This document shows positions 8,840-17,676 of a stretch of 64,000 bases of DNA, piece after piece. The DNA comes from CAYWVO01 sp964461835 (GTDB lineage Bacteria > Zixibacteria > MSB-5A5 > WJJR01 > JAJRUJ01). The stretch is taken from contig CAYWVO010000009.1 in assembly GCA_964461835.1 (NCBI GenBank), positions 12,387 to 76,386 of the forward strand, in the 5' to 3' direction. Within the stretch, counting starts at the first letter, position 1; each line of letters opens with the position of its first letter. The notes beneath the pieces were generated by a model. That model did no database searches. It worked only from the letters and a program-made list of their open reading frames with translations, and was not told where the DNA came from. The position numbers and the translations under genes were made by a program.

Positions 8840-9226
8840 TCACAACGGTTGCCGGCCTTGATAGCCGGCATCAAGATCGTGCCAGAATTCGACGGCCTTC
8901 TCCCCTTTTTCCCAGCAGAGGAATACTTCCCGGCCGTCACGCAGGTGAGGGAAATCCAAGAGACCGAGACGGGGATCTTTGACCAGCACGCCGAGATCGT
9001 GGATTTTCTGGACCTGTTTGGCAATTTCGGCGGTCACGGCCAGGAGTTCAATGCCCCCTTTTCCTCCACCGTTGTCGCCTCGTGCTTCGTGGATAGCAGT
9101 AAGGGCTTTGGAGTGGTTATCGAGGATTTCGTAGACTGTTTCTATACGATGCAGGATGGTGAGGAGGGTGGGGATCAGCTCATTAGCCTCTCCCACCGTG
9201 AAATGCTTTTTGAACATATAGTCCAT
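8840..9226 (-). CDS. DUF2203 family protein
   Basis: A 128-residue cytosolic protein of the DUF2203 family, whose function is not known. The N-terminus FTVGEANELIPTLLTIL, the central GVLVKDPRLGLLDFPHLRDGREVFLCW and the C-terminal EKAVEFWHDLDAGYQGRQPL cover the characteristic blocks of the family from end to end. The start at 9226 is open to question; an ATG nine bases in (MFKKHFTV) is equally good. It follows the GlcD-like gene with a 31-base spacer and is probably cotranscribed. Confidence 0.88.
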   Translation of the reverse strand: MDYMFKKHFTVGEANELIPTLLTILHRIETVYEILDNHSKALTAIHEARGDNGGGKGGIELLAVTAEIAKQVQKIHDLGVLVKDPRLGLLDFPHLRDGREVFLCWEKGEKAVEFWHDLDAGYQGRQPL

Positions 9227-9257
9227 CGCGGTTCGTTCTTTTGATCCGTCGGAATGG

Positions 9258-10682
9258 CTACGTGGCGTGGTCGGGCAACAGTTTGCCGGGATTTAAAATG
9301 TTGTTAGGATCAAATGACCGTTTGATCTCCCGCATGAGACGCAACTCGGTCTGGCCAACGGCAATCGGCAGATACCGCCTTTGCACCAGCCCGATACCGT
9401 GTTCGCCGGAAATGGTCCCGCCAAGCGCTACGACTTTTTCGAACAGTTCAGTAATGACTGTCGGCAACCGGTTTTCCCATTCATCATCGGTTAAGTCTTT
9501 TTTGAGGATATTGACATGGATGTTGCCGTCCCCCGCATGACCATAGGAGATCGTGCTAATCTTGTGTCTTTCCGAAATCTCCCTGATCAGGCGCACGAGT
9601 TTAGGTAATGCCGCCCGCGGTACGACGGTATCTTCTTCTTTGTACGGGCTGATTGATTTGACTGCCTCACCGACGCCGCGGCGCATGTCCCAGATCTCAT
9701 CCTGCCGCTCCTTCGTTTCGGCCAGGAACACATCAACGGCGCCACAATCGGTACAAACTTCGGCGATTGTTTCGCACTCCTCGTCTAGCAACCGGTCGTC
9801 GTTACCGTCAACTTCCAACAATAATTGTGCTGCTGCATCGGAATGCGGGTAGGATTTTTCGAACTTATCCTCTGCCGCTTTAATTGCCGCTTGCTCCATA
9901 AATTCGGCGGCACAGGGAGTAATGCGTGACAAAAAGATTTTTGTCAGCGCCACTGCGGCTGATTCCAGATCGGGGAACGGCACCAACAAGGTTTTCCGTA
10001 TTTGCGGCAAGGGAATTAATTTCAGAGTGATTTCCGTGACGATCCCGAGCGTTCCCTCTGAGCCGACCAGCAGCTGGATCAGATTATATCCCGAAACATT
10101 TTTCAACACCTTACCGCCGGAGCAAAACACCTCGCCGGTCGGCAATACGACGGTGACGCCGTAGACATAGTCTTTGGTCACCCCATATTTTAGCGCGCGT
10201 GGTCCGCCGGCATTCTCGGCCAGATTTCCGCCGATGAAACACGACCCGCGGCTGGCCGGGTCGGGAGGATAAAACAACCCGACCTCTTCTACCGCTTCCT
10301 GCAATTTTTGGGTGATGACGCCAGGTTGTACGACAGCCATCAGGTTGCCGGTATCAATCTCCAGGATTTGATCCAGTTTTTCCAGCGAGAGGCTGACTCC
10401 GCCATATACCGGGAGCGCCCCGCCGGATAAGCCGGTGCCGCCGCCCCGTGGGGTGACCGGCAACCGCCGGCCGTTACAGTACTTCATAATTTCGGCTATT
10501 TGCTCGGTCGTCTGTGGACGGACCACCACCTCGGGCGGGTAACAGAGATCCTCGGTCTCGTCGGTGCCGTAGATGTTTCGTTCGTCCTGGTCGGTGGAGA
10601 CGTATTCCTCGCCGCAGATACGCCGGAAGATATCCAGGTCATTCGGCTCAATGCGGTTGTATCGAGATGGCGTCTCAGGCAT
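9258..10682 (-). CDS. glcD: FAD-linked oxidase, glycolate/D-lactate dehydrogenase (GlcD) type
   Basis: About 474 residues from the ATG at 10682, chosen because a GGGGGAAAG site lies ten bases upstream; the longer frame from 10712 has no visible site. The FAD-binding PCMH domain includes RGGGTGLSGGA (about 79-88), the GGNLAENAGGPRALKYG pyrophosphate-contact segment and GTLGIVTEITLKL. The C-terminal oxidase domain has the conserved GHAGDGNIHVNI and SGEHGIG motifs. Such enzymes oxidise a 2-hydroxy acid to a 2-oxo acid and pass electrons to the membrane. GlcE and GlcF partners are not adjacent, so it may act as a single-subunit D-2-hydroxyacid dehydrogenase. The 3' neighbour is the DUF2203 gene, the 5' neighbour a DUF1648 gene. 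Confidence 0.9.
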   Translation of the reverse strand: MPETPSRYNRIEPNDLDIFRRICGEEYVSTDQDERNIYGTDETEDLCYPPEVVVRPQTTEQIAEIMKYCNGRRLPVTPRGGGTGLSGGALPVYGGVSLSLEKLDQILEIDTGNLMAVVQPGVITQKLQEAVEEVGLFYPPDPASRGSCFIGGNLAENAGGPRALKYGVTKDYVYGVTVVLPTGEVFCSGGKVLKNVSGYNLIQLLVGSEGTLGIVTEITLKLIPLPQIRKTLLVPFPDLESAAVALTKIFLSRITPCAAEFMEQAAIKAAEDKFEKSYPHSDAAAQLLLEVDGNDDRLLDEECETIAEVCTDCGAVDVFLAETKERQDEIWDMRRGVGEAVKSISPYKEEDTVVPRAALPKLVRLIREISERHKISTISYGHAGDGNIHVNILKKDLTDDEWENRLPTVITELFEKVVALGGTISGEHGIGLVQRRYLPIAVGQTELRLMREIKRSFDPNNILNPGKLLPDHAT

Positions 10683-10712
10683 ACAGTTTGGTCTTTCCCC
10701 CGACAATTCCAT

Positions 10713-11240
10713 TTACGGAATTCGATTATGGGAAATACGTTGCACCAGGCGAGATATTGTGATCAGGTAATAAATTGTCCCTCCGATCATTGCTGCCGAT
10801 GCGCCTATTATTCCGGTGAAAACCGGAAATTGCGGCACGCCGTCCACCCCATCGACAATCCCCCAGATGATCGCGAGGAAGATACCATCAGTCAAGATGG
10901 CGATGACCAATAAGAATTCCAGCAACTTCTCGTATATCGGCACCCGTCTACTCAAAGGCCATCGATTTACCTGCTCTTTTTGCGGGTAATTGAAATGCTG
11001 CGGAAAACGCAACAGGAAAAGAAAACCCAGGCCAAGGAGAATTCCAATCGCGGGCACCAACCAAAACTCCCCACTGCCCTTTTCGCTCCAGCGGTCCGGC
11101 TGACCTTGCAGCGTGAAATGGATTGGATACCGTTCCGGCAAGGATCGATAGCCCATCACCGACAGCGCCGTCATCGCCACCAGCAAAAGAACATGGATGG
11201 TGATGAGATCCCGTGGTTTCCGTATTGATACTGTTGTCAT
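10713..11240 (-). CDS. DUF1648-containing membrane protein
   Basis: A 175-residue integral membrane protein with four or five hydrophobic helices (about residues 12-30, 59-80, 105-125 and 137-160). Between the first two lies the DUF1648 signature SLPERYPIHFTLQGQPDRW, found in SdpI-like immunity and signalling proteins and in many uncharacterised membrane proteins. An AGAGGCG site precedes the start. Its stop codon abuts the longer reading of the GlcD-like frame. The function is unknown and its place in this operon may be incidental. Confidence 0.8.
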   Translation of the reverse strand: MTTVSIRKPRDLITIHVLLLVAMTALSVMGYRSLPERYPIHFTLQGQPDRWSEKGSGEFWLVPAIGILLGLGFLFLLRFPQHFNYPQKEQVNRWPLSRRVPIYEKLLEFLLVIAILTDGIFLAIIWGIVDGVDGVPQFPVFTGIIGASAAMIGGTIYYLITISRLVQRISHNRIP

Positions 11241-11597
11241 TCGGAACGCCTCTTATAGGCTACACTGTATCAATATTGGACATTCAATCCTCCCCACGCC
11301 TAGATAGGGCTTGTCGATGAAGCGAAAGTGTCGGGTTTCTCCGCGCGTCGGCACGCACGTCGGAACCCGCCCTACCTCAGATTTCATATTACGGCCTTTT
11401 CCAACAAACCCAGATAGACCGGTTGAAAAAGTCGAGAGAACGGTCTTCTCTGGTGACTAGCGTATCTCCTCACGCGCCAAGTTCCTTCCGAGTGGGATGT
11501 TTTAACGACCCACCTGTCGTTCGGAGTTCTTCAGAACTCCTCACGGTAGGTGGGGTACGCCAAACCCGCCATATCGATCTTTTTCGACACGCACTCC
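11241..11597. other. Gene-free spacer with inverted-repeat segments
   Basis: There is no credible coding frame here. The spacer lies between the 5' end of the DUF1648 gene and the 3' end of the yjbQ-like gene, so it could hold the promoter of the former; I see no convincing -35/-10 pair. Its right third contains a strong nested palindrome, listed separately at 11509-11554. The left part has a GC-rich stretch (11330-11380) ending GGAACCCGCCCTACC that is reminiscent of the repeats at 33.5-33.9 kb but not identical to them. Confidence 0.6.
11509..11554. repeat. Nested palindrome related to the CCCACC/GGTGGG repeat ends
   Basis: An outer stem CCCACCT/AGGTGGG (11509-11515 and 11548-11554) encloses an inner perfect 8-bp stem GGAGTTCT/AGAACTCC (11523-11530 and 11533-11540). 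The right side continues GGTGGGGTACG, shared with the right end of the repeat element at 61613-61756. It probably belongs to the same loose class of mobile palindromes. Confidence 0.55.
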
Positions 11598-12017
11598 TCA
11601 CTCGCCCATGACCTGAATGACCACTTTTCGTTGCCGGGCACGATTGTCAAAATCGAGAAAGACGACCTGCTGCCAGGTGCCCAGGTGTGGACGTTTCTGC
11701 GAAAACGAGACGACAAACGAGGTTCCGACCAGGGCTGACCGCAGGTGGGCATAGCCATTGCCGTCCCCCCAGGTGGAGTCATGATGATAGGTCGGACCGC
11801 GGGGAACTAACTTTTGCATAACCTCCGGTACATCTTTCTGCAGTCCCGGCTCGTATTCGATGGTTGTCACCCCGGCAGTTGATCCCGTGGTACACACCGT
11901 GAGCATGCCGGCGGAAACACCGGATTTATCTATGGCTTCCTGGACGGACCGGGAGAGGTCAACTACGGCCCCGTCCCCCTGTGTATCGAATTTCACCTCG
12001 TGGGTGTAAATCATCAT
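11598..12017 (-). CDS. YjbQ family protein (UPF0047)
   Basis: A 139-residue member of the YjbQ/UPF0047 family, matching at full length: TGSTAGVTTIEYEPGL, YHHDSTWGDGNGYAHLRSAL and the C-terminal LGTWQQVVFLDFDNRARQRKVVIQ. The conserved His, Asp and Glu residues form a putative metal site. Some members have been reported to have weak thiamin-phosphate synthase activity, but the physiological role is unsettled. The start is either of two adjacent ATGs (12017 or 12014) behind a GGGGGAG site. It follows the acyl-CoA synthetase by 20 bases. Confidence 0.93.
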   Translation of the reverse strand: MMIYTHEVKFDTQGDGAVVDLSRSVQEAIDKSGVSAGMLTVCTTGSTAGVTTIEYEPGLQKDVPEVMQKLVPRGPTYHHDSTWGDGNGYAHLRSALVGTSFVVSFSQKRPHLGTWQQVVFLDFDNRARQRKVVIQVMGE

Positions 12018-12037
12018 CTCCCCCTATAACAGGTACC

Positions 12038-13777
12038 TTAATTCATTTCATCCCGGTCGACGGGAAACTGCTTTTCTTTGGTACGCGCAAAGAGAAAGCG
12101 TTTTATCTTTCGCGTGGTGGTTTTCTCAAATTCCTGTTCCCGCACGATGATTAGTTTCGGGCGCTTATAAGCGGCGATTGTCTCACACAGCCGCCGGATT
12201 TCCGCAATGAGCAGCGATTTAATCTCACCACCATCCAATTCTCCGCGATCTTCCCGGATGTATTCCTGATCAGGCACGACTGCACAGGCGATGCGCTCAC
12301 GCCCGGAGTCCGGGTCTTGATCATTGTAAACCAATGCTTCGAGGATCAAGGGGCTGGCCGCCAAGAGCATCTCGATTTCTTCGGGGTACACATTTTTACC
12401 GGCCGGGGTCACCAGCATGTTCTTCTGTCGCCCCACAATGTGAAAATGCCCGTCCTCACTCCGCCAGCCCAGATCGCCGGTTAACAGCCAATCATCGGCG
12501 AAGCGTTCTGTGGACTCGTCAGGTCTGTTGAAGTAACCGGGAGTGACCATTTCTCCGCGCGCGGCAATCTCGCCAATGCCCTGCTCGTTTGGTTCATGGA
12601 TTTTTAACTCTATCCCTGGGAGCGGCGGTCCGATACTATCATACTTGTACAGACCCGGCCGATTGACCGACAGAACCGGTGCTGTTTCGGTAAGTCCATA
12701 GCCTTGTAAAATCGGCACGCCGATACAATCCATGAATTCGGCGACATCCGGTGCCAGGGCCGCCCCGCCGGACACTACCAAGCGCAGGTTATTTATCGCG
12801 GCTTTCTCCCGCAGAGCGGCAAAGAGCATTTTCCCGGGTCGGAATCCCAGTTTCGTCGTCGAGAGGTACGAAACCGCGAGCATTGATTTGGCGAGGATTC
12901 GTTGCGGCGCGGGCAGTTTGTCGATGGCGCGCCGAATGCCGTTCACGACTTTTTCGAAAAGCAACGGGACACCCAGAATGATAGTTGCCTGTGACGCGCG
13001 CAAATCTTCGGTAATCTCCCGTGATTTCAATCCACGGGCGTAGGCGATCGACGCTCCAACCGACAGCGGAAAGAGAAAGCCGGCAGTTGACTCAAAGGTG
13101 TGATGAATAGGCAGAACGGAGAGAAACCGGTCCTCAGCACGGCAAAGGTTGACCTGCTGAATCGCCTGAACATCAGCGGCAAAATTGCGGTGGGTGAGGA
13201 CGACACCTTTCGGGGCGGACGTGGTACCGGAGGTAAAGACAATGGCGGCGGTTTGTTGGCCGGTTATCTGCGGAAAAGTTTCCGCTTCCGGATCACCGAG
13301 TAATGAATCGGGGATACGTGAGAGCAGGTCGCCGGAGTTTTTCTCCGACACCGGAATCCATATCGGGGACTTTTCCATGTCGGCACATTCTTCCTGCAAG
13401 TCTCCCACAACCGAGTCGGAGACAATGGCCACGCGAGGTCGTGCCTCCCGAATGATCGACGCCCACTCATACAATTGCAGACCATTATCCAGCGGAATTG
13501 CCACCGCCCCAATTTTGAAGGTTGCCAGGTAACAGAGGCCCCATAACGGTCGATCATTCAACAGCAAGGCCACAGGATCGCCGAATTGAACGCCGCGGGA
13601 TTGGAGGCCCGCGGCAAGAGCATCTGTAGTATCCCACAACTGGCGGTATGTAATATAGGAAAACGCCGTCCCGTCGCGTACGCCCATCGCGGGGTTGTCC
13701 GGCCATGTGTCTACCGAATTGCGCAGTAAGTCCAGGACGCCGGCTGCCGGATCAGGATACGTTGTCGCCTCTACCAT
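12038..13777 (-). CDS. Long-chain acyl-CoA synthetase (AMP-binding, ANL superfamily)
   Basis: A 579-residue adenylate-forming enzyme that activates a fatty acid with ATP and CoA. The P-loop-like FTSGTTSAPKG is at 181-191, the core motif GYGLTETAP near 350, the hinge/ATPase Asp in LLTGDLGWRSEDG near 435, and the FACS signature GRQKNMLVTPAGKNVYPEEIE shortly after. The C-terminal lid ends in TRKIKRFLF, a common end in bacterial FadD/FadD15-like enzymes. The length is slightly short of the usual 600 or so. With the crotonase and SDR genes it suggests fatty-acyl metabolism in this region, but no acyl-CoA dehydrogenase or thiolase is present here. Confidence 0.93.
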   Translation of the reverse strand: MVEATTYPDPAAGVLDLLRNSVDTWPDNPAMGVRDGTAFSYITYRQLWDTTDALAAGLQSRGVQFGDPVALLLNDRPLWGLCYLATFKIGAVAIPLDNGLQLYEWASIIREARPRVAIVSDSVVGDLQEECADMEKSPIWIPVSEKNSGDLLSRIPDSLLGDPEAETFPQITGQQTAAIVFTSGTTSAPKGVVLTHRNFAADVQAIQQVNLCRAEDRFLSVLPIHHTFESTAGFLFPLSVGASIAYARGLKSREITEDLRASQATIILGVPLLFEKVVNGIRRAIDKLPAPQRILAKSMLAVSYLSTTKLGFRPGKMLFAALREKAAINNLRLVVSGGAALAPDVAEFMDCIGVPILQGYGLTETAPVLSVNRPGLYKYDSIGPPLPGIELKIHEPNEQGIGEIAARGEMVTPGYFNRPDESTERFADDWLLTGDLGWRSEDGHFHIVGRQKNMLVTPAGKNVYPEEIEMLLAASPLILEALVYNDQDPDSGRERIACAVVPDQEYIREDRGELDGGEIKSLLIAEIRRLCETIAAYKRPKLIIVREQEFEKTTTRKIKRFLFARTKEKQFPVDRDEMN

Positions 13778-13844
13778 AACGCTCGATTAGTATAAGTGCC
13801 GGTGTGGCAAGAAGCAAGCGGCGGTTGGACGTGGCGGATTATGG

Positions 13845-15176
13845 TTAGACCGATGTTTTATGTCCGGCACTGATTCGCTCGACCAGTTTCTGAATACGGG
13901 TGCGAATCTGGTCATCGACATCCAGGATGTGGCTGCGGTCATGGTAGGAGACGACATTATACGCGGGCGTAGACTTCAACTCGTCGAGGATTGCAGTGAT
14001 CGCGACCACGGAATTCTGGATCGTATTCATGGCGTTGGCCACGCGGCCCGCGGGGTCGCCGATGTCCTCTTTTTTCAACAACATGTCGACCAGTTGAGCG
14101 TGTCCCATGATGGTCGTGGTCGCATTATTGATATAATGAGAGAAGGTAGCGGAGACGACGCGCATGACTTCGGCGGCGATTTTGTTCCGTTCCTCGGCTG
14201 CTTCGTTGCGCACTGACTCGCGCCGGTTGACCAGCAACCCCTCGACATCCTGCAACATTTTGAAGAGGCAGGCATTGGCCTCAGCCAGCACCTCTACCGG
14301 TGATCCGATATCAATTTCAAGGTGGTTGGCCAATTCGGCAAGATGGGTGCTGACCCATGAATCGATGTCCGCCAGGTCTTCGTGTTTTACCCCGAGGGCG
14401 TTTACCAATTTGTATTTCGCATCCAGCGAGGTGGTATCGGTCATCGGTGCAGGTTCCATGCGATGACGACCCATCAAATTAGCCAAGGCAATGATCTGGG
14501 TTAATGGTTCTGATTGGGTACAACCCGGATCGACGACAACCGCGTGGTGGTGTCGGACTGCCTCCACGAGGTGCTCCGGCAATCCCCAATCGGAAAACAA
14601 GAATGCCCCGGCATCGGTGTGGTTAATCCCGAAGCGTTCTTCTTCAATTGTCTGCAGATCGGTGTTCGGCCAGGGAGATTGCCATAACTGTTTATAATCA
14701 GCGGGGAATATTCCCGCGAGGATGATGAGGCCCATATCGTGAATCAATCCACCGACAAATGCTTCTTCCTGTACCGAATAGTTGGTGCGGGCAGCAATCA
14801 GTTGGGCGTAGGCGGCGGTTTCCAGGGCATGACGCCAAAACCGGCGGATGTGATCTCCCATCACCCCCGTGTTCGCACTGAACACATCGTACACGGCAGT
14901 GGATAAGGCCAGGCTTTTGACTGCGCGAAAGCCCAGGAGTTTGATGGCCTGATTGACGGTCGAAACTTGTCGCGCCTGACCATAACTGACTGAATTGGCC
15001 AGCCGCAGCAATTTAGTGGTCAAGACCGGATCGCTAAGCACCACGCGGGATAAGTCGGAACTGCTGGTGGCGCTCTCATCAGCGATCCTCAAAATCTCTG
15101 CCAAGGTCTGCGGCAGGGTATAGACTTTCCAGGCGGATCGTAATTTTGCTCGAACAACATCCGGACTCCAGGCCAT
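13845..15176 (-). CDS. HDOD-domain signalling protein with a C-terminal orphan DHp-like helix pair
   Basis: 443 residues. The N-terminal HDOD domain (about 12-215) shows the typical LPQTLAEILRIADES opening, LLGFRAVKSLALS, and an HD pair in GGLIHDMG (H146-D147). A mostly helical linker (230-325) follows. The C-terminus (about 325-400) looks like a histidine-kinase dimerisation domain: an H-box-like FSHYINNATTTIMGHAQL with a candidate phospho-acceptor H347, then a second helix to about 400. No HATPase domain follows; the protein ends 43 residues later. HDOD proteins regulate motility, biofilm and stress responses; this one could dimerise through, or be phosphorylated at, the DHp. The start has GGAAAGG eight bases upstream. 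Confidence 0.88.
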   Translation of the reverse strand: MAWSPDVVRAKLRSAWKVYTLPQTLAEILRIADESATSSSDLSRVVLSDPVLTTKLLRLANSVSYGQARQVSTVNQAIKLLGFRAVKSLALSTAVYDVFSANTGVMGDHIRRFWRHALETAAYAQLIAARTNYSVQEEAFVGGLIHDMGLIILAGIFPADYKQLWQSPWPNTDLQTIEEERFGINHTDAGAFLFSDWGLPEHLVEAVRHHHAVVVDPGCTQSEPLTQIIALANLMGRHRMEPAPMTDTTSLDAKYKLVNALGVKHEDLADIDSWVSTHLAELANHLEIDIGSPVEVLAEANACLFKMLQDVEGLLVNRRESVRNEAAEERNKIAAEVMRVVSATFSHYINNATTTIMGHAQLVDMLLKKEDIGDPAGRVANAMNTIQNSVVAITAILDELKSTPAYNVVSYHDRSHILDVDDQIRTRIQKLVERISAGHKTSV

Positions 15177-15279
15177 AGGGTACCTTTCCGACTTTCGCTG
15201 ATCCGGTGCTACTGTGAAAGCACAATCAGTCCCTTCACCTGTAGTATCGGCCTTTGCCGGACGGTTCTGGAGGAGAAAC

Positions 15280-16407
15280 CTATGCAGCGGTTGCCATCGT
15301 GGATTGGAGCAGCCGCAACGCCACGTCGGTCAAGGTAAAGCGGGAACGGGCCTTATGCAGTGCAGCCTGACCGAGACGTTTTCGTTCTGTCGGATCAATC
15401 AATAAAGAGTCCATCGCAGCAGCCAATGCCGCCGCATTATCGGGCCTTACCAGGATACCGTCCTCACCAGACTCGATCAGATCCGGAGTCCCTCCGCCGG
15501 TTGTCCCGATGACCGCCAGTCCGGTGGCCATCGCCTCGAGGGTATTGAGTCCGAAAGCCTCTTTTGGCGAGGGATTCACGAAGAGATCAGCCGCATTGAG
15601 CCAGGCATGTATGTTTTCCTGAAAACCAGGGAGCAAGACACGATGGGGGTCAGGGCCGGAATTCACAAGGTCTCTGAGCGTTTCGGCAAACCGCTGTTCG
15701 GCAGGTGAGGCGGATCCAACAAGGGCCAATCGAGCATTTTCATGCTTGATCGCGATTCGCTGGAAGGCCTGTACCAATTCTTCATGGCCTTTCCCCGGAG
15801 TCAAGCGCGCAACATATACAATGAGGGAATCGCTCTCTTTAAGGGATAATTCCCGGCGCAGATCTTCTCGTAACTCCGGCCGTGGGACGAACAGGTTAGG
15901 ATCGATTCCGGGATACCAGACTGCTGCCTTTGCCGGATCGATTGGGTACGCCTCAACACATCGTTCTGTGATATACCGGGAAACACCCAGCACGCGGTCT
16001 ACGCCCGCGTAAATCCAGCGGTGAATGAGATCTCCCTTGTGTTTTCCCGGTCCGATGTGTTTGACGAGAACCAGCCGCGCCTTACGACGCCTCCCAAGGA
16101 GACGCCGCAATACAAATAGATCACGCGAAAAGTGGCAGATAATGACCTCGGGTTGTGCTTGAGCATATTGCCGGCGAAGCCGCCGCAGCGTTGATCCACC
16201 TATTCGATTGGAGAATGGAAGCGGGTGGACATTGTTATCGTCACCATGACGCTGGGCAATCGCCGAATCGGTCGAACAAAACAAATCGGATTGGTGACCC
16301 ATTGAGTGGAATGTCTGGTGCAGATGAACCGGCAAGGACTCCCGCCCCCCCCAGGCTTTGGACGAGGTTACCTGCCAGATGCGGCGAATATCGCCCCGGG
16401 ATTGCAT
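15280..16407 (-). CDS. Glycosyltransferase, GT4 family
   Basis: About 375 residues from ATG 16407, chosen because GGTGG sits eight bases upstream; a GTG at 16419 in the same frame has none. It is a GT-B fold enzyme: the N-terminal domain contains SSKAWGGRE, and the C-terminal GT4 domain begins near VYVARLTPGKGHEELVQAF and carries the nucleotide-sugar EX7E motif KEAFGLNTLEAMATG, then GGGTPDLI and GEDGILVRPDN. It likely transfers a sugar to a lipid or polysaccharide acceptor at the inner membrane. The acceptor is unknown and no other cell-surface sugar genes are adjacent. It follows the YprB-like gene by a few bases. Confidence 0.9.
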   Translation of the reverse strand: MQSRGDIRRIWQVTSSKAWGGRESLPVHLHQTFHSMGHQSDLFCSTDSAIAQRHGDDNNVHPLPFSNRIGGSTLRRLRRQYAQAQPEVIICHFSRDLFVLRRLLGRRRKARLVLVKHIGPGKHKGDLIHRWIYAGVDRVLGVSRYITERCVEAYPIDPAKAAVWYPGIDPNLFVPRPELREDLRRELSLKESDSLIVYVARLTPGKGHEELVQAFQRIAIKHENARLALVGSASPAEQRFAETLRDLVNSGPDPHRVLLPGFQENIHAWLNAADLFVNPSPKEAFGLNTLEAMATGLAVIGTTGGGTPDLIESGEDGILVRPDNAAALAAAMDSLLIDPTERKRLGQAALHKARSRFTLTDVALRLLQSTMATAA

Positions 16408-16422
16408 GGATGGAACCACCGC

Positions 16423-17676
16423 TTATGCACGCCGTTGCCGGGTGAGCCGTCGTTGCAGGCGGGCCCGTCGGTGATACAATGCACCGAGACCATTCTCGGA
16501 TGCCTCAACATCGACCGGTGACAATTCTCGTTCGCGGAGTGTGATTGCTCGGTTGGTTATCTCGAGGGCACGGGGCAGATCTTTGACCCGGTGTTCGTAA
16601 AATTTGGCCTGCTCCACCAAGGCGGCGATCGGGTCGGCGTGAGGATGATCGGCCAGCAGGCCAAAGAATCGTTGGGCCTTCATATAATCGCCCCGCCGTT
16701 TATGCAGGTAGGCCCAGAGGCGATGACATTCGGCCTCCAGAACCGGCCCGAGGGCAAAGGACGACAACTCCTCCAGGCATTGTTGTGCTCGGTCCCACTC
16801 CCGTCGCCGGTAATGGTACTGTGCCAGCGAGAGGAGGTCTTCCGGGTACTGCAATCTGATCTCGGTACCCTGGTCGAAAATCCGCCATAAATAGGATGCA
16901 TACACTGCCAGGGAGAGCACATCTATGCGATTGTGTTCCAGTACCCGATGGAGACGCGGGGAATGCCCCTGCTGCAAATATTCGAAGTAGACCGACGGCA
17001 CCTCGGCGCCGGGAAGGTCCTCTTCGCGCGCCATTTTGAGAATCCGCTCTTCCAGTGATACGAGTGTACATTGGGTGATTCGTCGCCGATACAACACCCG
17101 CGTCGGTACCAGCAAATCGACATGTGCGTAACTTTCCCGGTCAAACGGCCGACGCCAGAAGCGGAAGCGTGTTTCCAGCAGAGGTAGATCGAAACACAGG
17201 CCATTGAAGGTCCACAGCGTGGTCACACCTTGCAGGAACTCCTCAATTCCCTCCAGCATACCACATTCGTCCGCCGGTTCTCGCAAAAAGAATTGTCGAA
17301 TGACAAAGCCATCCTGGCCTGGCCTCCCGACGGCCACCAGAAAAGCCAAAGTGCCGACTCCGCCGGAAAGACCGGTGGTCTCACAATCCACGAAGGCCCA
17401 GGAGCCAGGTGTACTGCCCGCTGCCGCGGCGAGAAACGGCGGGACGTCAGCAGGGAACAAATCGTGGACCCGCCAATGGATATCGAAATCCCCGTACAAG
17501 TGGTCGTAGGGATGGATGACATCCCGAATAAGCACGCTGCCGCCGGAGAAATCATGGCGGATTAATCCATCGATGCCCGAGCGTTCACCTCCGATCTGCT
17601 GCGGTTTTTTCTGCGGCTGAGCTTGAGCCATCAGTGACCGCAAGCGCGAGAGTTTATCGTTCAGTGATTCCGTCAC
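16423..17676 (-). CDS. YprB-type ribonuclease-H-like 3'-5' exonuclease with C-terminal helical repeats
   Basis: 417 residues. The middle region (about 92-265) is a DEDD-type exonuclease fold: FVDCETTGLSGGVGTLAFL supplies D97 and E99, LWTFNGLCFDLPLL the second Asp, and LEHNRIDVLSLAVY the last Asp with its His three residues earlier. These are the features of YprB-like RNase H superfamily proteins. The N-terminal 80 residues are family-typical and the C-terminus (about 290-417) has TPR-like helical repeats. The substrate is unknown. The GTG start overlaps the stop of the HEAT-repeat gene (GTGA), so the two are coupled. Confidence 0.88.
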   Translation of the reverse strand: MTESLNDKLSRLRSLMAQAQPQKKPQQIGGERSGIDGLIRHDFSGGSVLIRDVIHPYDHLYGDFDIHWRVHDLFPADVPPFLAAAAGSTPGSWAFVDCETTGLSGGVGTLAFLVAVGRPGQDGFVIRQFFLREPADECGMLEGIEEFLQGVTTLWTFNGLCFDLPLLETRFRFWRRPFDRESYAHVDLLVPTRVLYRRRITQCTLVSLEERILKMAREEDLPGAEVPSVYFEYLQQGHSPRLHRVLEHNRIDVLSLAVYASYLWRIFDQGTEIRLQYPEDLLSLAQYHYRRREWDRAQQCLEELSSFALGPVLEAECHRLWAYLHKRRGDYMKAQRFFGLLADHPHADPIAALVEQAKFYEHRVKDLPRALEITNRAITLRERELSPVDVEASENGLGALYHRRARLQRRLTRQRRA

